7,936 nucleotides of DNA from an uncultured Eubacteriaceae bacterium. Lineage in GTDB: Bacteria; Bacillota; Clostridia; Eubacteriales; UBA1433. The position numbers and the translations under genes were made by a program. Numbering within the stretch: the stretch's first letter is position 1; each line of letters opens with the position of its first letter. Below, in pieces: positions 1 to 7,371 of this stretch. The notes under the pieces were generated by a model. That model made no database searches, was not told where the DNA came from, and saw nothing but the letters and a program-made list of their open reading frames with translations. The stretch lies in NCBI GenBank assembly GCA_937914785.1, contig CALGIV010000251.1, forward strand, positions 1 through 7,936. The letters run 5' to 3'.

Positions 1-203
1 GACGATTCCGGCCCATAGATTTCCACAATACGGCCGCGCGGTACGCCGCCAATACCCAGAGCGATATCCAGTCCGATCGAAGAAGTCGATATCGCCTCTA
101 CGTTCATATTGACTGCATTTTCACCAAGGCGCATAATTGAGCCTTCTCCAAATTGTTTTTCGAGGCTTTTTATTGTCAATTCAAGTGCTTTATCTTTTTC
201 CAT
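1..203 (-). CDS. recA: RecA recombinase, N-terminal part (runs off the window)
   Basis: RecA polymerises on single-stranded DNA, drives ATP-dependent homologous pairing and strand exchange, and stimulates LexA self-cleavage. Only the first 67 residues are visible. They start MEKDKALELTIKSLEKQFG and continue through GSIMRLGE, the ISTSSIGLDIALGIGG stretch and VPRGRIVEIYGPES. The window ends just before the rest of the Walker A loop (family GPESSGKT). This is the N-terminal oligomerisation helix plus the start of the ATPase core, and it matches bacterial RecA closely. The ATG at 203-201 has an AAAGGA ribosome site about 7 bases upstream, which fixes the start. The gene follows cinA after 24 bp, the usual cinA-recA arrangement. 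No LexA-type GAAC-N4-GTTC site is visible in that gap. Identity is very secure; the gene is incomplete only because of the window edge. Confidence 0.97.
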   Translation of the reverse strand, partial: MEKDKALELTIKSLEKQFGEGSIMRLGENAVNMNVEAISTSSIGLDIALGIGGVPRGRIVEIYGPES

Positions 204-227
204 ATTTTTTTCCTTTATTTAGATATT

Positions 228-1427
228 TTATTGATTGTCCAATATCAACCGTCTTAACATATTCAATGCATAGTTCGCCACGCGAATTTGCACGAAGCGG
301 CGTCTTCTGGCCGGATACAACACGTGCTGCACCGAAGTCTCGCCATCGTAGTGCACAGCTACGTATGCCGTGCCGACAGGCTTATCGTCCGAGCCACCCT
401 CCGGCCCTGCGATTCCCGTTACCGCAATGCCTGCATCCACCCCTGTCGCTGCAATCAGCCCTTCCACCATTTCACGCGCAGTCTCTTCACTGACAGCGCC
501 GAACAGCTCCAGCGTCTCTTCTTTGACGCCGACAAAACGCTTCTTCGCATCGTTAGCATAAGTGACAATACTGCCATAAAAGTATGCACTCGCTCCGGGA
601 ATTTCTGTCAGCAGCGCAGCAACCAGACCACCCGTACACGACTCCGCTGTCGCTACAGTAAGCTTTTTTTCCTTAAGTAAATCGGCTACCGCCTCTGAAA
701 GCGTGATATCTTCTGTCGCGTAAATACCGTCTCCAACACGCTCGTAAATAAGCTTTTCAACAGGATCAAGTATCTTATCTGCTTCCACCTCGGTATCGGC
801 ATTCGCCGTCAGCCGCAACAATACCGCCGTCTCCTTCGCATAAGTCGCCAAAGTCGGATTTGTCGATTCGATAAGGTCGATCAAAATCTCCTCCAAGCCG
901 GACTCCCCATAGCCGAAAACTTTGTAATAGCGTGAAAAAAAACTCTTGCCCGTTTTCTTCATCAGGTAAGGCAGTACATCCTGATCAAACATCGGCACCA
1001 TCTCAAAAGGAGGTCCGGGAAGCAAAATAATCGCCTTGCTCTTGTCTTCATTTTCAATGATCACACCGGGTGCCGTTCCATTTTCGTTCTTTAAAATGAT
1101 AGAATCTTTGGGGATATAAGCCTGTTTGATGTTGTTTTTCGGCATATTTTCACCAAACATCATTCTCAGTCTGGCCATCCACTCTTCATTGACTTCCATC
1201 TCGACGCCCATTAACTCGGCTGCCGTCTCTTTTGTCAGATCATCCTGTGTAGGCCCAAGTCCGCCTGTCGCAATGACAATATCGGAACGGCCTGCCGCCT
1301 CTTCAAAAGCGGCACGTAATCTTATCGGATTATCGCCCGTTACAGTGTGGTAGAGGACACTAATTCCCAGTTCATGTAAATTTCGTGAAATATATTGAGA
1401 GTTTGTATTCACAATATCACCCAGCAA
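228..1427 (-). CDS. cinA: CinA: competence/damage-inducible protein A, nicotinamide-nucleotide amidase (5' end disrupted)
   Basis: CinA family proteins join an N-terminal MoaB/MogA-like domain (ADP-ribose pyrophosphatase in some members) to a C-terminal PncC-type domain that deamidates NMN to nicotinate mononucleotide in NAD salvage. Numbered from the TTG at 1427, the open frame has 399 residues. The N-terminal domain shows GGLGPTQDD (55-63) and LPGPP (136-140). The C-terminal domain shows AESCTGG (261-267), which holds the catalytic-type serine, and AVTGIAGPEGG (335-345). The TTG start is doubtful: it lacks a good ribosome site and drops the first beta strand. In the same frame upstream, the codons for KIICVGTEI are present but are preceded by ATG-AAA-TGA. 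Reading from that ATG (1463-1461) through the TGA would give 411 residues, the usual family length. The gene lies 18 bp after pgsA and 24 bp before recA. Family identity is secure; the start and functional state are uncertain. Confidence 0.93.
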   Translation of the reverse strand: MLGDIVNTNSQYISRNLHELGISVLYHTVTGDNPIRLRAAFEEAAGRSDIVIATGGLGPTQDDLTKETAAELMGVEMEVNEEWMARLRMMFGENMPKNNIKQAYIPKDSIILKNENGTAPGVIIENEDKSKAIILLPGPPFEMVPMFDQDVLPYLMKKTGKSFFSRYYKVFGYGESGLEEILIDLIESTNPTLATYAKETAVLLRLTANADTEVEADKILDPVEKLIYERVGDGIYATEDITLSEAVADLLKEKKLTVATAESCTGGLVAALLTEIPGASAYFYGSIVTYANDAKKRFVGVKEETLELFGAVSEETAREMVEGLIAATGVDAGIAVTGIAGPEGGSDDKPVGTAYVAVHYDGETSVQHVLYPARRRRFVQIRVANYALNMLRRLILDNQ

Positions 1428-1454
1428 TATTTCCGTACCGACACAGATTATTTT

Positions 1455-1479
1455 TCATTTCATCACTTGGTTCCTCCTT
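1455..1479 (-). other. cinA: cinA ribosome site and start region with an in-frame TGA at codon 3
   Basis: A strong AAGGAGG lies at 1479-1473, with an ATG 9 bases later at 1463-1461 (and a GTG just before it). That ATG is in the cinA frame, but the third codon is TGA (1457-1455). A second ATG at 1458-1456 is one base out of frame. Removing one A from the run of five As at 1455-1451 would make it read MKIICVGTEILLGD, a normal-looking CinA start. The region therefore carries either a nonsense substitution, a one-base insertion in a homopolymer (real or a sequencing error), or a site of recoding. The sequence alone does not decide between these. Confidence 0.8.
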
Positions 1480-1481
1480 GC

Positions 1482-2015
1482 TTATTTAAAAGATATGCTT
1501 TTTCGATTTGCATAAAAATAAATGACGCCTGAAATAACGGTGATTGCCACCATCCCCCAGACCAATATATCGCCCAGCAGGGTCACATTTCCCGCCGCAA
1601 TTTCAAAATGCAGATAAATGATACAGACCATCTGCAAAAGCGTTTTGAGCTTACCGGACCTTCCGGCCGCAAAAACAGTTCCCTCAATTGCAATGGCCGC
1701 ACGCAGGCCGGTAACGGCGAATTCACGAATCAAAACGATCAGAATTGGAATCATGCCGATCCTGCCTGCCTGCATTAAACAGAGCAGAGAAGCGGTGACA
1801 AGAATCTTATCGGCCAGCGGGTCGGCAAATTTGCCAAACGAAGTTACCTGATCCCTCGAACGCGCAAGTTTACCATCGATGAAATCGGTGATACACGCGA
1901 TCATATAAACGATCACAGCGTAGTAAAAATGCGCGGGAAAATCCGCTAAAAACAACACTAAATAGATTGGAATCAATATAATTCTTAAAAAAGTCAGCTT
2001 ATTTGCAGTGTTCAT
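1482..2015 (-). CDS. pgsA: CDP-diacylglycerol--glycerol-3-phosphate 3-phosphatidyltransferase
   Basis: PgsA transfers the phosphatidyl group from CDP-diacylglycerol to sn-glycerol-3-phosphate. The product is phosphatidylglycerol phosphate, the committed step to phosphatidylglycerol and cardiolipin at the inner membrane. The 177-residue protein has the full CDP-alcohol phosphatidyltransferase signature: D44, D47-G48, A51-R52, G61, D65 and D69, within DFIDGKLAR and GKFADPLAD. IREFAVTGLR (96-105) is typical of PgsA within this superfamily. Hydrophobic segments lie near residues 8-24, 29-43, 70-82, 87-108, 125-140 and 148-168, as expected for a small polytopic enzyme. Its ATG lies inside the 3' end of rimO (17-bp overlap including the stop), with an AGGG ribosome site 10 bases upstream, so translational coupling is likely. 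Phosphatidylglycerol phosphate synthase is preferred over other CDP-alcohol transferases because of the motif and the pgsA-cinA-recA order. Confidence 0.95.
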   Translation of the reverse strand: MNTANKLTFLRIILIPIYLVLFLADFPAHFYYAVIVYMIACITDFIDGKLARSRDQVTSFGKFADPLADKILVTASLLCLMQAGRIGMIPILIVLIREFAVTGLRAAIAIEGTVFAAGRSGKLKTLLQMVCIIYLHFEIAAGNVTLLGDILVWGMVAITVISGVIYFYANRKSISFK

Positions 2016-3336
2016 GTAATACTATCCCTGTCATATCATATTCATCGGCAGACGTAATCTCACACCAATGGTATTGCCCTTCTTCAAGCAAACTGTCGGA
2101 AGTCAGCAACATCGCCCCATCGACACCAGGCGCATCGCGGTATGTCCTTGCCAGATAATGTCTGTCATCTATCTTATCACAAATTAACGCTTCTGTCTTT
2201 AATCCAACGAAAGAACGGTTGATTTTTTTTGCATTTTTTTGCTGTGCACGCATAATTTTACTCCTGCGCGCCTGTTTGACCGCTTCGCTGAGCTGCCCGC
2301 TCATCTGTGCCGCCGGTGTTCCTTCTTCCTGCGAGTAAGTAAATACGCCGAGTTTGTCGAATGGATAATCGCGAATGAAAGACAGCACCTCTTTAACATC
2401 CTCTTCCGCCTCACCGGGAAAGCCCGTAATCAACGTTGTACGCAATACGATATCGGGCATCTTTGCTTTTAAGAGCTCATAGATATCAATGATCTTTTCT
2501 TTTGTCGTCGTGCGTCCCATCTGTTTTAACAGACGGTCGTTGACGTGCTGCAGCGGCATATCGATGTAAGGCACTACTTTTTCCGATTGCGCCATCGCAT
2601 CGATGATATCTTCATCCAGCCCTTCCGGATAAGCGTAAAGCAACCGAATCCATTTCAGGCCCTCTATCTTATCTAACTGCCGCAGCAGGCTCGCGATACG
2701 CTTTTCTCTGTAACGGTCAATACCGTAAAGTGTGATATCCTGAGCAACTAAGATCAACTCCGTCACACCACGCGCCACCAGATCGCGTGCTTCTTTTAAA
2801 AGGTCTTCTTCCGCCTTGCTTTTATACGGCCCGCGTAATTGCGGAATAACACAATACGTGCATTTTCTGCTGCAGCCTTCACTGATTTTTAAGTACGCCG
2901 TCGGCAACTTGGTCAATATCGTCCGCACTTCTGTTTGTGCGATGCAATGATCTTCATCGACAAACAGTACCTTGTCTTCTGCACTTAAGCGATCGAACAC
3001 TTCGACAATATCACCATAACGCGTCGTGCCGACAAATGCGTCCACTTCAGCCAGTTCCTCTTTCAACTCTTCGCTGTAGCGCTGCGCCAGGCAACCTGCA
3101 ACGACGATCTTTAATCCCGAATTGTCCTCTTTGTGCTGCGCAATTTGCAGAATCTCCTGCACCGATTCCTCAATCGCGTCCTGAATAAAAGCGCAGGTAT
3201 TGATCAAGGCAAAGTCTGCCTGTTCGATATTCTCTGTCAGATTATAACCACTTTGTTCGAGTGCACCGACCATCACTTCGCTGTCCGTAAGGTTCTTTGC
3301 GCATCCCAACGATACTACATAAACTCTCTTAGGCAT
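1999..3336 (-). CDS. rimO: Ribosomal protein S12 (aspartate) methylthiotransferase RimO
   Basis: RimO is a radical-SAM enzyme that adds a methylthio group to the beta carbon of a conserved aspartate of ribosomal protein S12 (uS12), using two iron-sulfur clusters. The 445-residue protein shows the N-terminal UPF0004 domain with cluster cysteines C12 (SLGCAKNLTDSE), C48 (NTCAF) and C82 (AGCLAQRY). The radical-SAM CxxxCxxC motif follows at C155, C159 and C162. A TRAM-like domain occupies about the last 65 residues. SLGCAKNLTDSE separates RimO from its tRNA-modifying relatives MiaB and MtaB. The ATG at 3336-3334 is chosen because GAGGAG (3349-3344) sits 7 bases upstream and residue 1 begins the conserved PKRVYVVSLGC strand. 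An upstream in-frame start at 3468 would add 44 unrelated residues from inside ftsK. The start overlaps the ftsK end by 8 bp, and the gene end overlaps pgsA. Confidence 0.95.
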   Translation of the reverse strand: MPKRVYVVSLGCAKNLTDSEVMVGALEQSGYNLTENIEQADFALINTCAFIQDAIEESVQEILQIAQHKEDNSGLKIVVAGCLAQRYSEELKEELAEVDAFVGTTRYGDIVEVFDRLSAEDKVLFVDEDHCIAQTEVRTILTKLPTAYLKISEGCSRKCTYCVIPQLRGPYKSKAEEDLLKEARDLVARGVTELILVAQDITLYGIDRYREKRIASLLRQLDKIEGLKWIRLLYAYPEGLDEDIIDAMAQSEKVVPYIDMPLQHVNDRLLKQMGRTTTKEKIIDIYELLKAKMPDIVLRTTLITGFPGEAEEDVKEVLSFIRDYPFDKLGVFTYSQEEGTPAAQMSGQLSEAVKQARRSKIMRAQQKNAKKINRSFVGLKTEALICDKIDDRHYLARTYRDAPGVDGAMLLTSDSLLEEGQYHWCEITSADEYDMTGIVLHEHCK

Positions 3337-5608
3337 CGCTGCTCTCCTCGGCGATTTCTTCCTGCAACACCGGATTATTACGGTTTTCAAACTCTTCCAA
3401 TGTAACCAACACGTTTCGTGGCCGCGCCCCATCCGGCGGCGACACGTAGCCGCGTTCCTCCATCTCATCGATCATCCTGCCCGCACGCGCATAACCGATA
3501 CGCAGCTTTCGCTGAATCATCGAAGTCGAAATCTTTTCCAGTTCGATAGCCAGCCGAACAGCCTCTTCAAACAACTCGTCTTCAAAATCGCTGTTACCGC
3601 CTCTCGGCGAAGCGATCTTTTCGATAACTTCCTCGTTATAATCCTGTTGCGAATTCTTTTTGATAAAGTCCGTCAGGCGCTCGACTTCTTTCTCATCAAT
3701 GAATGCACACTGCCCGCGCATCGGCTGACTTAAGCCCGCGGGATAGTATAGCATATCCCCTTTACCGAGCAGCTTTTCCGCACCGGCCATATCCAAAATA
3801 ACGCGGGAATCCACCTGAGAAGACACCATAAAGGAAATCCTTGAAGGAATATTGGCCTTAATCAATCCGGTAATGACATCTGTCGACGGCCGCTGTGTAG
3901 CGACGATCAAGTGAATGCCGGCCGCACGCGCGAGCTGCGCAAGCCTGCAGACGGCCGCTTCAACCTGCTGCGGGGCAACCATCATCAAATCTGCAAACTC
4001 ATCGATGATGATGACAATCAGCGGCAAAGCCTGTCCACCCTCTTTTTCCATCTTCGCATTATAGCCGCCGATATCACGCACTTTACTGTCAGAAAATTTT
4101 TGATAACGGTCCATCATTTCCGCCACGGCCCAATTCAATGCCCCGGCTGCCTGTTTGGGGTCTATGACAACCGGAACCAACAGGTGCGGGAGCCCATTAT
4201 AAGCACCCAATTCCACGCGCTTCGGGTCGATTAAGATCAAGCGCACTTCCTGCGGCGAAGAACGGTATAAAATCGATGTGAGGATCGCGTTAATACAAAC
4301 GCTTTTGCCCGCACCGGTAGCGCCGGCAACGAGCATATGCGGCATCTTGCGCAAATCGCACATCAATAACTGTCCGGCAAGGTTCTTGCCCAACGCTACG
4401 GCGACAGGCGACGGGTGCTCTTTGAATTCTTTTGTCGAAATCACTTCTCGAATATGTACGATCGCAGCATCTTTGTTTGGCACTTCAATGCCCACGGCAC
4501 TTTTACCGGGGATCGGCGCTTCAATCCGCACACGGGGTGCCGCGAGTGCCAATGCGATATCCTCCGCTAAATTGACAATTTTATTTACACGCACACCTGC
4601 TTCAAGCTCCAGCTCATACCGCGTGATCGTCGGCCCGACGCTGATGCCGATAATTTTTGCATTGATACCAAAGCTTTTCAATGTCGTTTCCAGTTTTTCA
4701 GCATTCTTCAGCGTTTCCGCCTTGTTTTCTTTTGTCGTGGATTTATGATTATTCAGCAGTGAAATCGGCGGATAGACATATTTATTATCGGCATCCGCTC
4801 TTTTGACTGCAATTTCTTTTATTTCAACAATCTCTTCCTTCACCGGCTTCGATTTCGCCGCTTTTACAGGTTCTTTTTCTATCGGCGGTGGTAAGACGGC
4901 CTCTTCTTCACTCTCGCCATTTTCAGCCTCCAGCTGCCTCATCCACGCCTGCACCTCTGAAAAAGATTTTTTTTCTTCTATCTGGCCGGTTTCCTCTGTT
5001 CTTTTCCTGCCGTTTCGTTTTTTCGGCGGCGCTTTTTCTTTCTGCATCTCTTTTCGCCTGCTAATCCATTCACCGATAACTTTACGCGCCATAATCAAAA
5101 TGATCGCCAACGAAAGAAAACTTAAAAATATGTAGCTGCCCGTTTTAGAAAACAGCGTGACAAACCCTTTTGCCAACCCCATCCCAATCAGGCCGCCGAT
5201 ATTGCCGTCTATGCCGGAAGCAATTTGAAGCATATTGCGCAAGACCGGGGATGCGATATCCGCCACCGTGGAAATATGCAACATACAACAAAAGATGACG
5301 AGCAGCGCAAAGAGCAAAAACACCCTCTTATTCATACGCAGCGGTCGAAAACGTATGATGATATAGGCCGCACAGAGGACAAGCACTACCATCAATACTG
5401 TCGTACCGCGCGTGCCAAAGAGGAAATAAAATGCTTTTTTAATCCCTTCGCCGATCAGCCCCGCTTCTTCCGCAAGAATCGAATATATCCCGTAAACGCC
5501 AAAAAACAGTAACACAAATCCGACGATCTCGTTGATCAATCGCTCTTTGCGCAACTGTCTTAAAAGCGCTTCCTGCTTTTTTGTCATCTTTTTTTTCGTC
5601 GCTGCCAT
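3329..5608 (-). CDS. ftsK: FtsK/SpoIIIE family DNA translocase
   Basis: This is a membrane-anchored hexameric ATPase that pumps chromosomal DNA through the closing division septum (in sporulating relatives, through the sporulation septum) and brings sister termini together. The 759 residues contain an N-terminal membrane domain with about four hydrophobic segments (near 28-46, 69-86, 95-113 and 157-175). A charged, low-complexity linker of about 100 residues (180-280) follows. The translocase motor starts near 300, with Walker A GATGAGKSV (429-437), Walker B IVIIIDEFAD (531-540) and ATQRPSTDVITG (570-581). The C-terminal winged-helix gamma domain (about 680-735, including QRKLRIGYARAGRM) reads the polar DNA guide sequences. 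The length suits the short-linker SpoIIIE type. The ribosome site is modest (AGGTG, about 4 bases from the ATG). The gene lies 18 bp after uppP, and its stop overlaps the rimO start. Whether its role is vegetative or sporulation-related cannot be told from sequence. Confidence 0.96.
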   Translation of the reverse strand: MAATKKKMTKKQEALLRQLRKERLINEIVGFVLLFFGVYGIYSILAEEAGLIGEGIKKAFYFLFGTRGTTVLMVVLVLCAAYIIIRFRPLRMNKRVFLLFALLVIFCCMLHISTVADIASPVLRNMLQIASGIDGNIGGLIGMGLAKGFVTLFSKTGSYIFLSFLSLAIILIMARKVIGEWISRRKEMQKEKAPPKKRNGRKRTEETGQIEEKKSFSEVQAWMRQLEAENGESEEEAVLPPPIEKEPVKAAKSKPVKEEIVEIKEIAVKRADADNKYVYPPISLLNNHKSTTKENKAETLKNAEKLETTLKSFGINAKIIGISVGPTITRYELELEAGVRVNKIVNLAEDIALALAAPRVRIEAPIPGKSAVGIEVPNKDAAIVHIREVISTKEFKEHPSPVAVALGKNLAGQLLMCDLRKMPHMLVAGATGAGKSVCINAILTSILYRSSPQEVRLILIDPKRVELGAYNGLPHLLVPVVIDPKQAAGALNWAVAEMMDRYQKFSDSKVRDIGGYNAKMEKEGGQALPLIVIIIDEFADLMMVAPQQVEAAVCRLAQLARAAGIHLIVATQRPSTDVITGLIKANIPSRISFMVSSQVDSRVILDMAGAEKLLGKGDMLYYPAGLSQPMRGQCAFIDEKEVERLTDFIKKNSQQDYNEEVIEKIASPRGGNSDFEDELFEEAVRLAIELEKISTSMIQRKLRIGYARAGRMIDEMEERGYVSPPDGARPRNVLVTLEEFENRNNPVLQEEIAEESSDA

Positions 5609-5626
5609 AAAACACCTGCCTAAACG

Positions 5627-6463
5627 CTATCTGTTCACGATTTGCATAATTAAAACGATGAGCCCTACTGCCCAGCAATAATATGAAAAATATTTCAATC
5701 GGTTGTTCTTTAAGACGTAAACCAGCAGCTTGATCGCAAAATATCCGACGACGAGCGACGTGACGAAACCGACGATCATCACCCCGGCGCTCGTGCCCTG
5801 TGCACCCAGCTTAATAATGTCTTTTACTTTCAACAGCGTCGCGCCGAGCACTGCCGGAATCGACAGTAAAAATGAAAACTCCGCAGCGTCTTCACGCTTC
5901 AAGCCATTGGCAAAGCCGCCGACCATCGTCGTACCGGAACGCGACAGGCCGGGAAAAAGAGCGCACGACTGAAACAGGCCGATGATAAACGCATTCTTCG
6001 GCTTCAGGTTTTTAATTCCCCGCGTGTTCAGCGCGCTGAACTTTTCGCCGAAATACAATAAAATACCGGTAATTAAAAGCATAACGCCAACGATTGTCAT
6101 ACTCGAAAATGCCGCGTCCACCTTATCTTCAAACAACAGCCCGATAATTGCCGTCGGAATTGTCGCAATGATGAGCAGGATGAAATAAAGCCGGTATTTG
6201 TCTTTATAAATACACAGGCTCCTTTCCCGCTTAATATCTTTACACATCCCGACAAAGGCTTTAAGAATAGAAACAATACTTTTCTTATACGCGATAATCA
6301 CGGCAACTAAAGACCCTAAATGTAAAAAAACCGTAAAGGCCACCGTTCCTTCGCTGATATTCATCCAATTCTGCAAAATTGCCAGGTGACCCGATGAACT
6401 GATCGGTAGAAATTCGGTCGCTCCCTGAACGAACCCGAGTATAAACGACTCTAAAATGCTCAT
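5627..6463 (-). CDS. uppP: Undecaprenyl-diphosphate phosphatase (BacA/UppP family)
   Basis: UppP removes a phosphate from undecaprenyl pyrophosphate. This regenerates the C55 lipid carrier used for peptidoglycan and other surface polymers, and its activity underlies bacitracin tolerance. The 278-residue integral membrane protein matches the family length. It shows the first signature QGATEFLPISSSGHL (13-27), containing the catalytic glutamate region, and the second signature PGLSRSGTT (171-179) with the essential arginine R175. Several hydrophobic spans fit the family topology, near 42-60, 92-110, 121-137, 197-212, 226-252 and 260-276. The ATG is supported by GGAGGA (6476-6471) 7 bases upstream. 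It is the first gene after a terminator and a candidate promoter, so it probably leads the uppP-ftsK-rimO-pgsA-cinA-recA operon. Its place next to ftsK is not part of the classical Bacillus order. Confidence 0.96.
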   Translation of the reverse strand: MSILESFILGFVQGATEFLPISSSGHLAILQNWMNISEGTVAFTVFLHLGSLVAVIIAYKKSIVSILKAFVGMCKDIKRERSLCIYKDKYRLYFILLIIATIPTAIIGLLFEDKVDAAFSSMTIVGVMLLITGILLYFGEKFSALNTRGIKNLKPKNAFIIGLFQSCALFPGLSRSGTTMVGGFANGLKREDAAEFSFLLSIPAVLGATLLKVKDIIKLGAQGTSAGVMIVGFVTSLVVGYFAIKLLVYVLKNNRLKYFSYYCWAVGLIVLIMQIVNR

Positions 6464-6550
6464 ATGTATCTCCTCCGATAAAGTCTCTTCAATTATATAT
6501 TCCCTTCCAAATCGATATACGACTAAATTAACTGATCTTAAACAAAATCC
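6464..6550 (-). promoter_or_regulatory. Candidate promoter and leader of the uppP-ftsK-rimO-pgsA-cinA-recA operon
   Basis: The stretch is AT-rich and lies between the tepA terminator and the uppP start. On the minus strand it contains a perfect TATAAT at 6497-6492, which would place a transcription start near 6485 and give a leader of about 20 bases carrying the GGAGGA ribosome site. No good -35 hexamer sits at 16-18 bp spacing (6515-6520 reads GTATAT), so the assignment rests on the -10 box and the location alone. No LexA-like GAAC/GTTC palindrome is visible here. Confidence 0.4.
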
Positions 6551-6583
6551 ACGTGGTTACGGCTCGGTAAACCGCAACCACGT
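6551..6583 (-). terminator. Intrinsic terminator after tepA
   Basis: As minus-strand RNA, the arms at 6583-6572 and 6562-6551 pair as a continuous 12-bp stem, ACGTGGTTGCGG with CCGTAACCACGT, including one G-U wobble. The loop has 9 bases (6571-6563). The stem is followed by GGA and then TTTTGTTT. In the plus direction the wobble becomes an A-C mismatch, and only a weak T tract follows. The hairpin therefore fits the minus-strand transcript better, ending it about 45 bases after the tepA stop codon and separating tepA from the uppP operon. Confidence 0.8.
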
Positions 6584-6627
6584 AAAACACATTGATAAAA
6601 TATTATATCATATTTCAAAAGCATTAT

Positions 6628-7371
6628 CTATGAATTTTGTTTCTTTTCTTCAATCAATTCCTTGAGCTTTTTCAGCGCCACATTCAATCCGCCGACTTCG
6701 TTAATCAAGCCGATATCTACCGCTTGCTGGCCGATTAAGATGCTGCCCACGTCGTTGACCATTTCCGTTGTATTCAGCATCAGGTCCATAAGTCTCGGGC
6801 GCTCAATGTCGGAACAGGCCACGATAAAGCTGATGATGCGTTCCTGCATCTTTTTAAAATATTCAAAGCTCTGCCACACGCCGATGACCAGCCCGGTCGT
6901 GCGGATCGGATGCAGCGTCATCGTTGCCGTCGGCACGATAAATGAATAATCCGTACATACGGCCAGCGGCACGCCGATGCTGTGCCCGCCGCCCAGTACG
7001 AGCGAAACGCTCGGTTTGGAAATACTGCGTACGAGCTCTGCGATGGCGAGCCCTGCCTCAACGTCTCCGCCAAGCGTATTTAACATCAATAACACGCCTT
7101 CCACATCGTCATCCTCTTCAATCTGCGTGAGGATGGGAATAATGTGTTCGTACTTCGTGACCTTTTTTTGCATCTCGATCACGTGCCCTTCGATCTCGCC
7201 GATAATCGGAATCACGCGAATACCGCTTTTGCTTTCGGGCAGATTCATACCGCCGAACTCTTTAATGCTCTCTGCAAACTCGCTGACGTAGCGGGCGTTT
7301 TCACCTTCACTGTAAGCGCCATCTGTATCGTAATCGGTCGTTATTTCATTGTTTTTAATCGTCTCATCCAT
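6628..7371 (-). CDS. tepA: TepA-type ClpP-fold serine protease (peptidase family S14)
   Basis: This cytoplasmic ClpP-fold protease belongs to the group named after Bacillus TepA (YmfB), a translocation-enhancing protein also linked to spore protein degradation. Its natural substrate here is unknown. The 247-residue protein has a variable acidic N-terminus (1-50) and no signal peptide. The ClpP-like core begins at IRVIPIIGEIEG. A catalytic triad is readable by family pattern: S131 in GGHSIGVPLA, H154 in MTLHPIRTTG and D207 in VNDVGSILIG. LNTLGGDVEAGLAIAELV (98-115) matches the oligomer-forming handle region of the fold. The position between an aspartate kinase gene and ftsK is the conserved TepA neighbourhood, which favours TepA over ClpP proper. 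AAGGAG lies 11 bases before the ATG, a long spacing, and is buried in a hairpin (7375-7404). A shorter product starting downstream is possible but less likely. Confidence 0.88.
   Translation of the reverse strand: MDETIKNNEITTDYDTDGAYSEGENARYVSEFAESIKEFGGMNLPESKSGIRVIPIIGEIEGHVIEMQKKVTKYEHIIPILTQIEEDDDVEGVLLMLNTLGGDVEAGLAIAELVRSISKPSVSLVLGGGHSIGVPLAVCTDYSFIVPTATMTLHPIRTTGLVIGVWQSFEYFKKMQERIISFIVACSDIERPRLMDLMLNTTEMVNDVGSILIGQQAVDIGLINEVGGLNVALKKLKELIEEKKQNS

Noticed and set aside
1413..1457. Selenocysteine decoding of the cinA TGA. A small stem AATAT/ATATT (1431-1427 with 1417-1413) with a G in the second loop position lies at a spacing compatible with loose bacterial SECIS rules.
   Set aside because: The stem is only five A-U pairs, the consensus is permissive, the residue is not catalytic, and I know of no selenocysteine-containing CinA. 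A homopolymer indel or nonsense change is simpler.
3337..3468. Longer rimO start at 3468, giving 44 extra N-terminal residues.
   Set aside because: The extension lies entirely within ftsK coding sequence, is Arg/Cys-rich and unlike RimO, while the ATG at 3336 has a good ribosome site and begins the conserved family N-terminus.
4278..4748. 156-codon open frame on the plus strand inside ftsK.
   Set aside because: It is antisense to the conserved FtsK motor, its translation is Ser/Ala/Thr-rich with no recognisable domain, and it is explained as a shadow frame. The same holds for the other plus-strand frames at 137-680, 2937-3405, 3911-4234 and 6942-7374.
5439..5678. 79-codon minus-strand frame spanning the uppP/ftsK junction.
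   Set aside because: It is out of frame with both secure genes, covers the 3' end of uppP and 5' end of ftsK, and shows no family features.
6498..6545. Alternative -35 hexamers (TTTAGT, TTGTTT, TTGGAA) for the uppP promoter.
   Set aside because: None falls 16-18 bp from the TATAAT at 6497-6492, so only the -10 box is reported.
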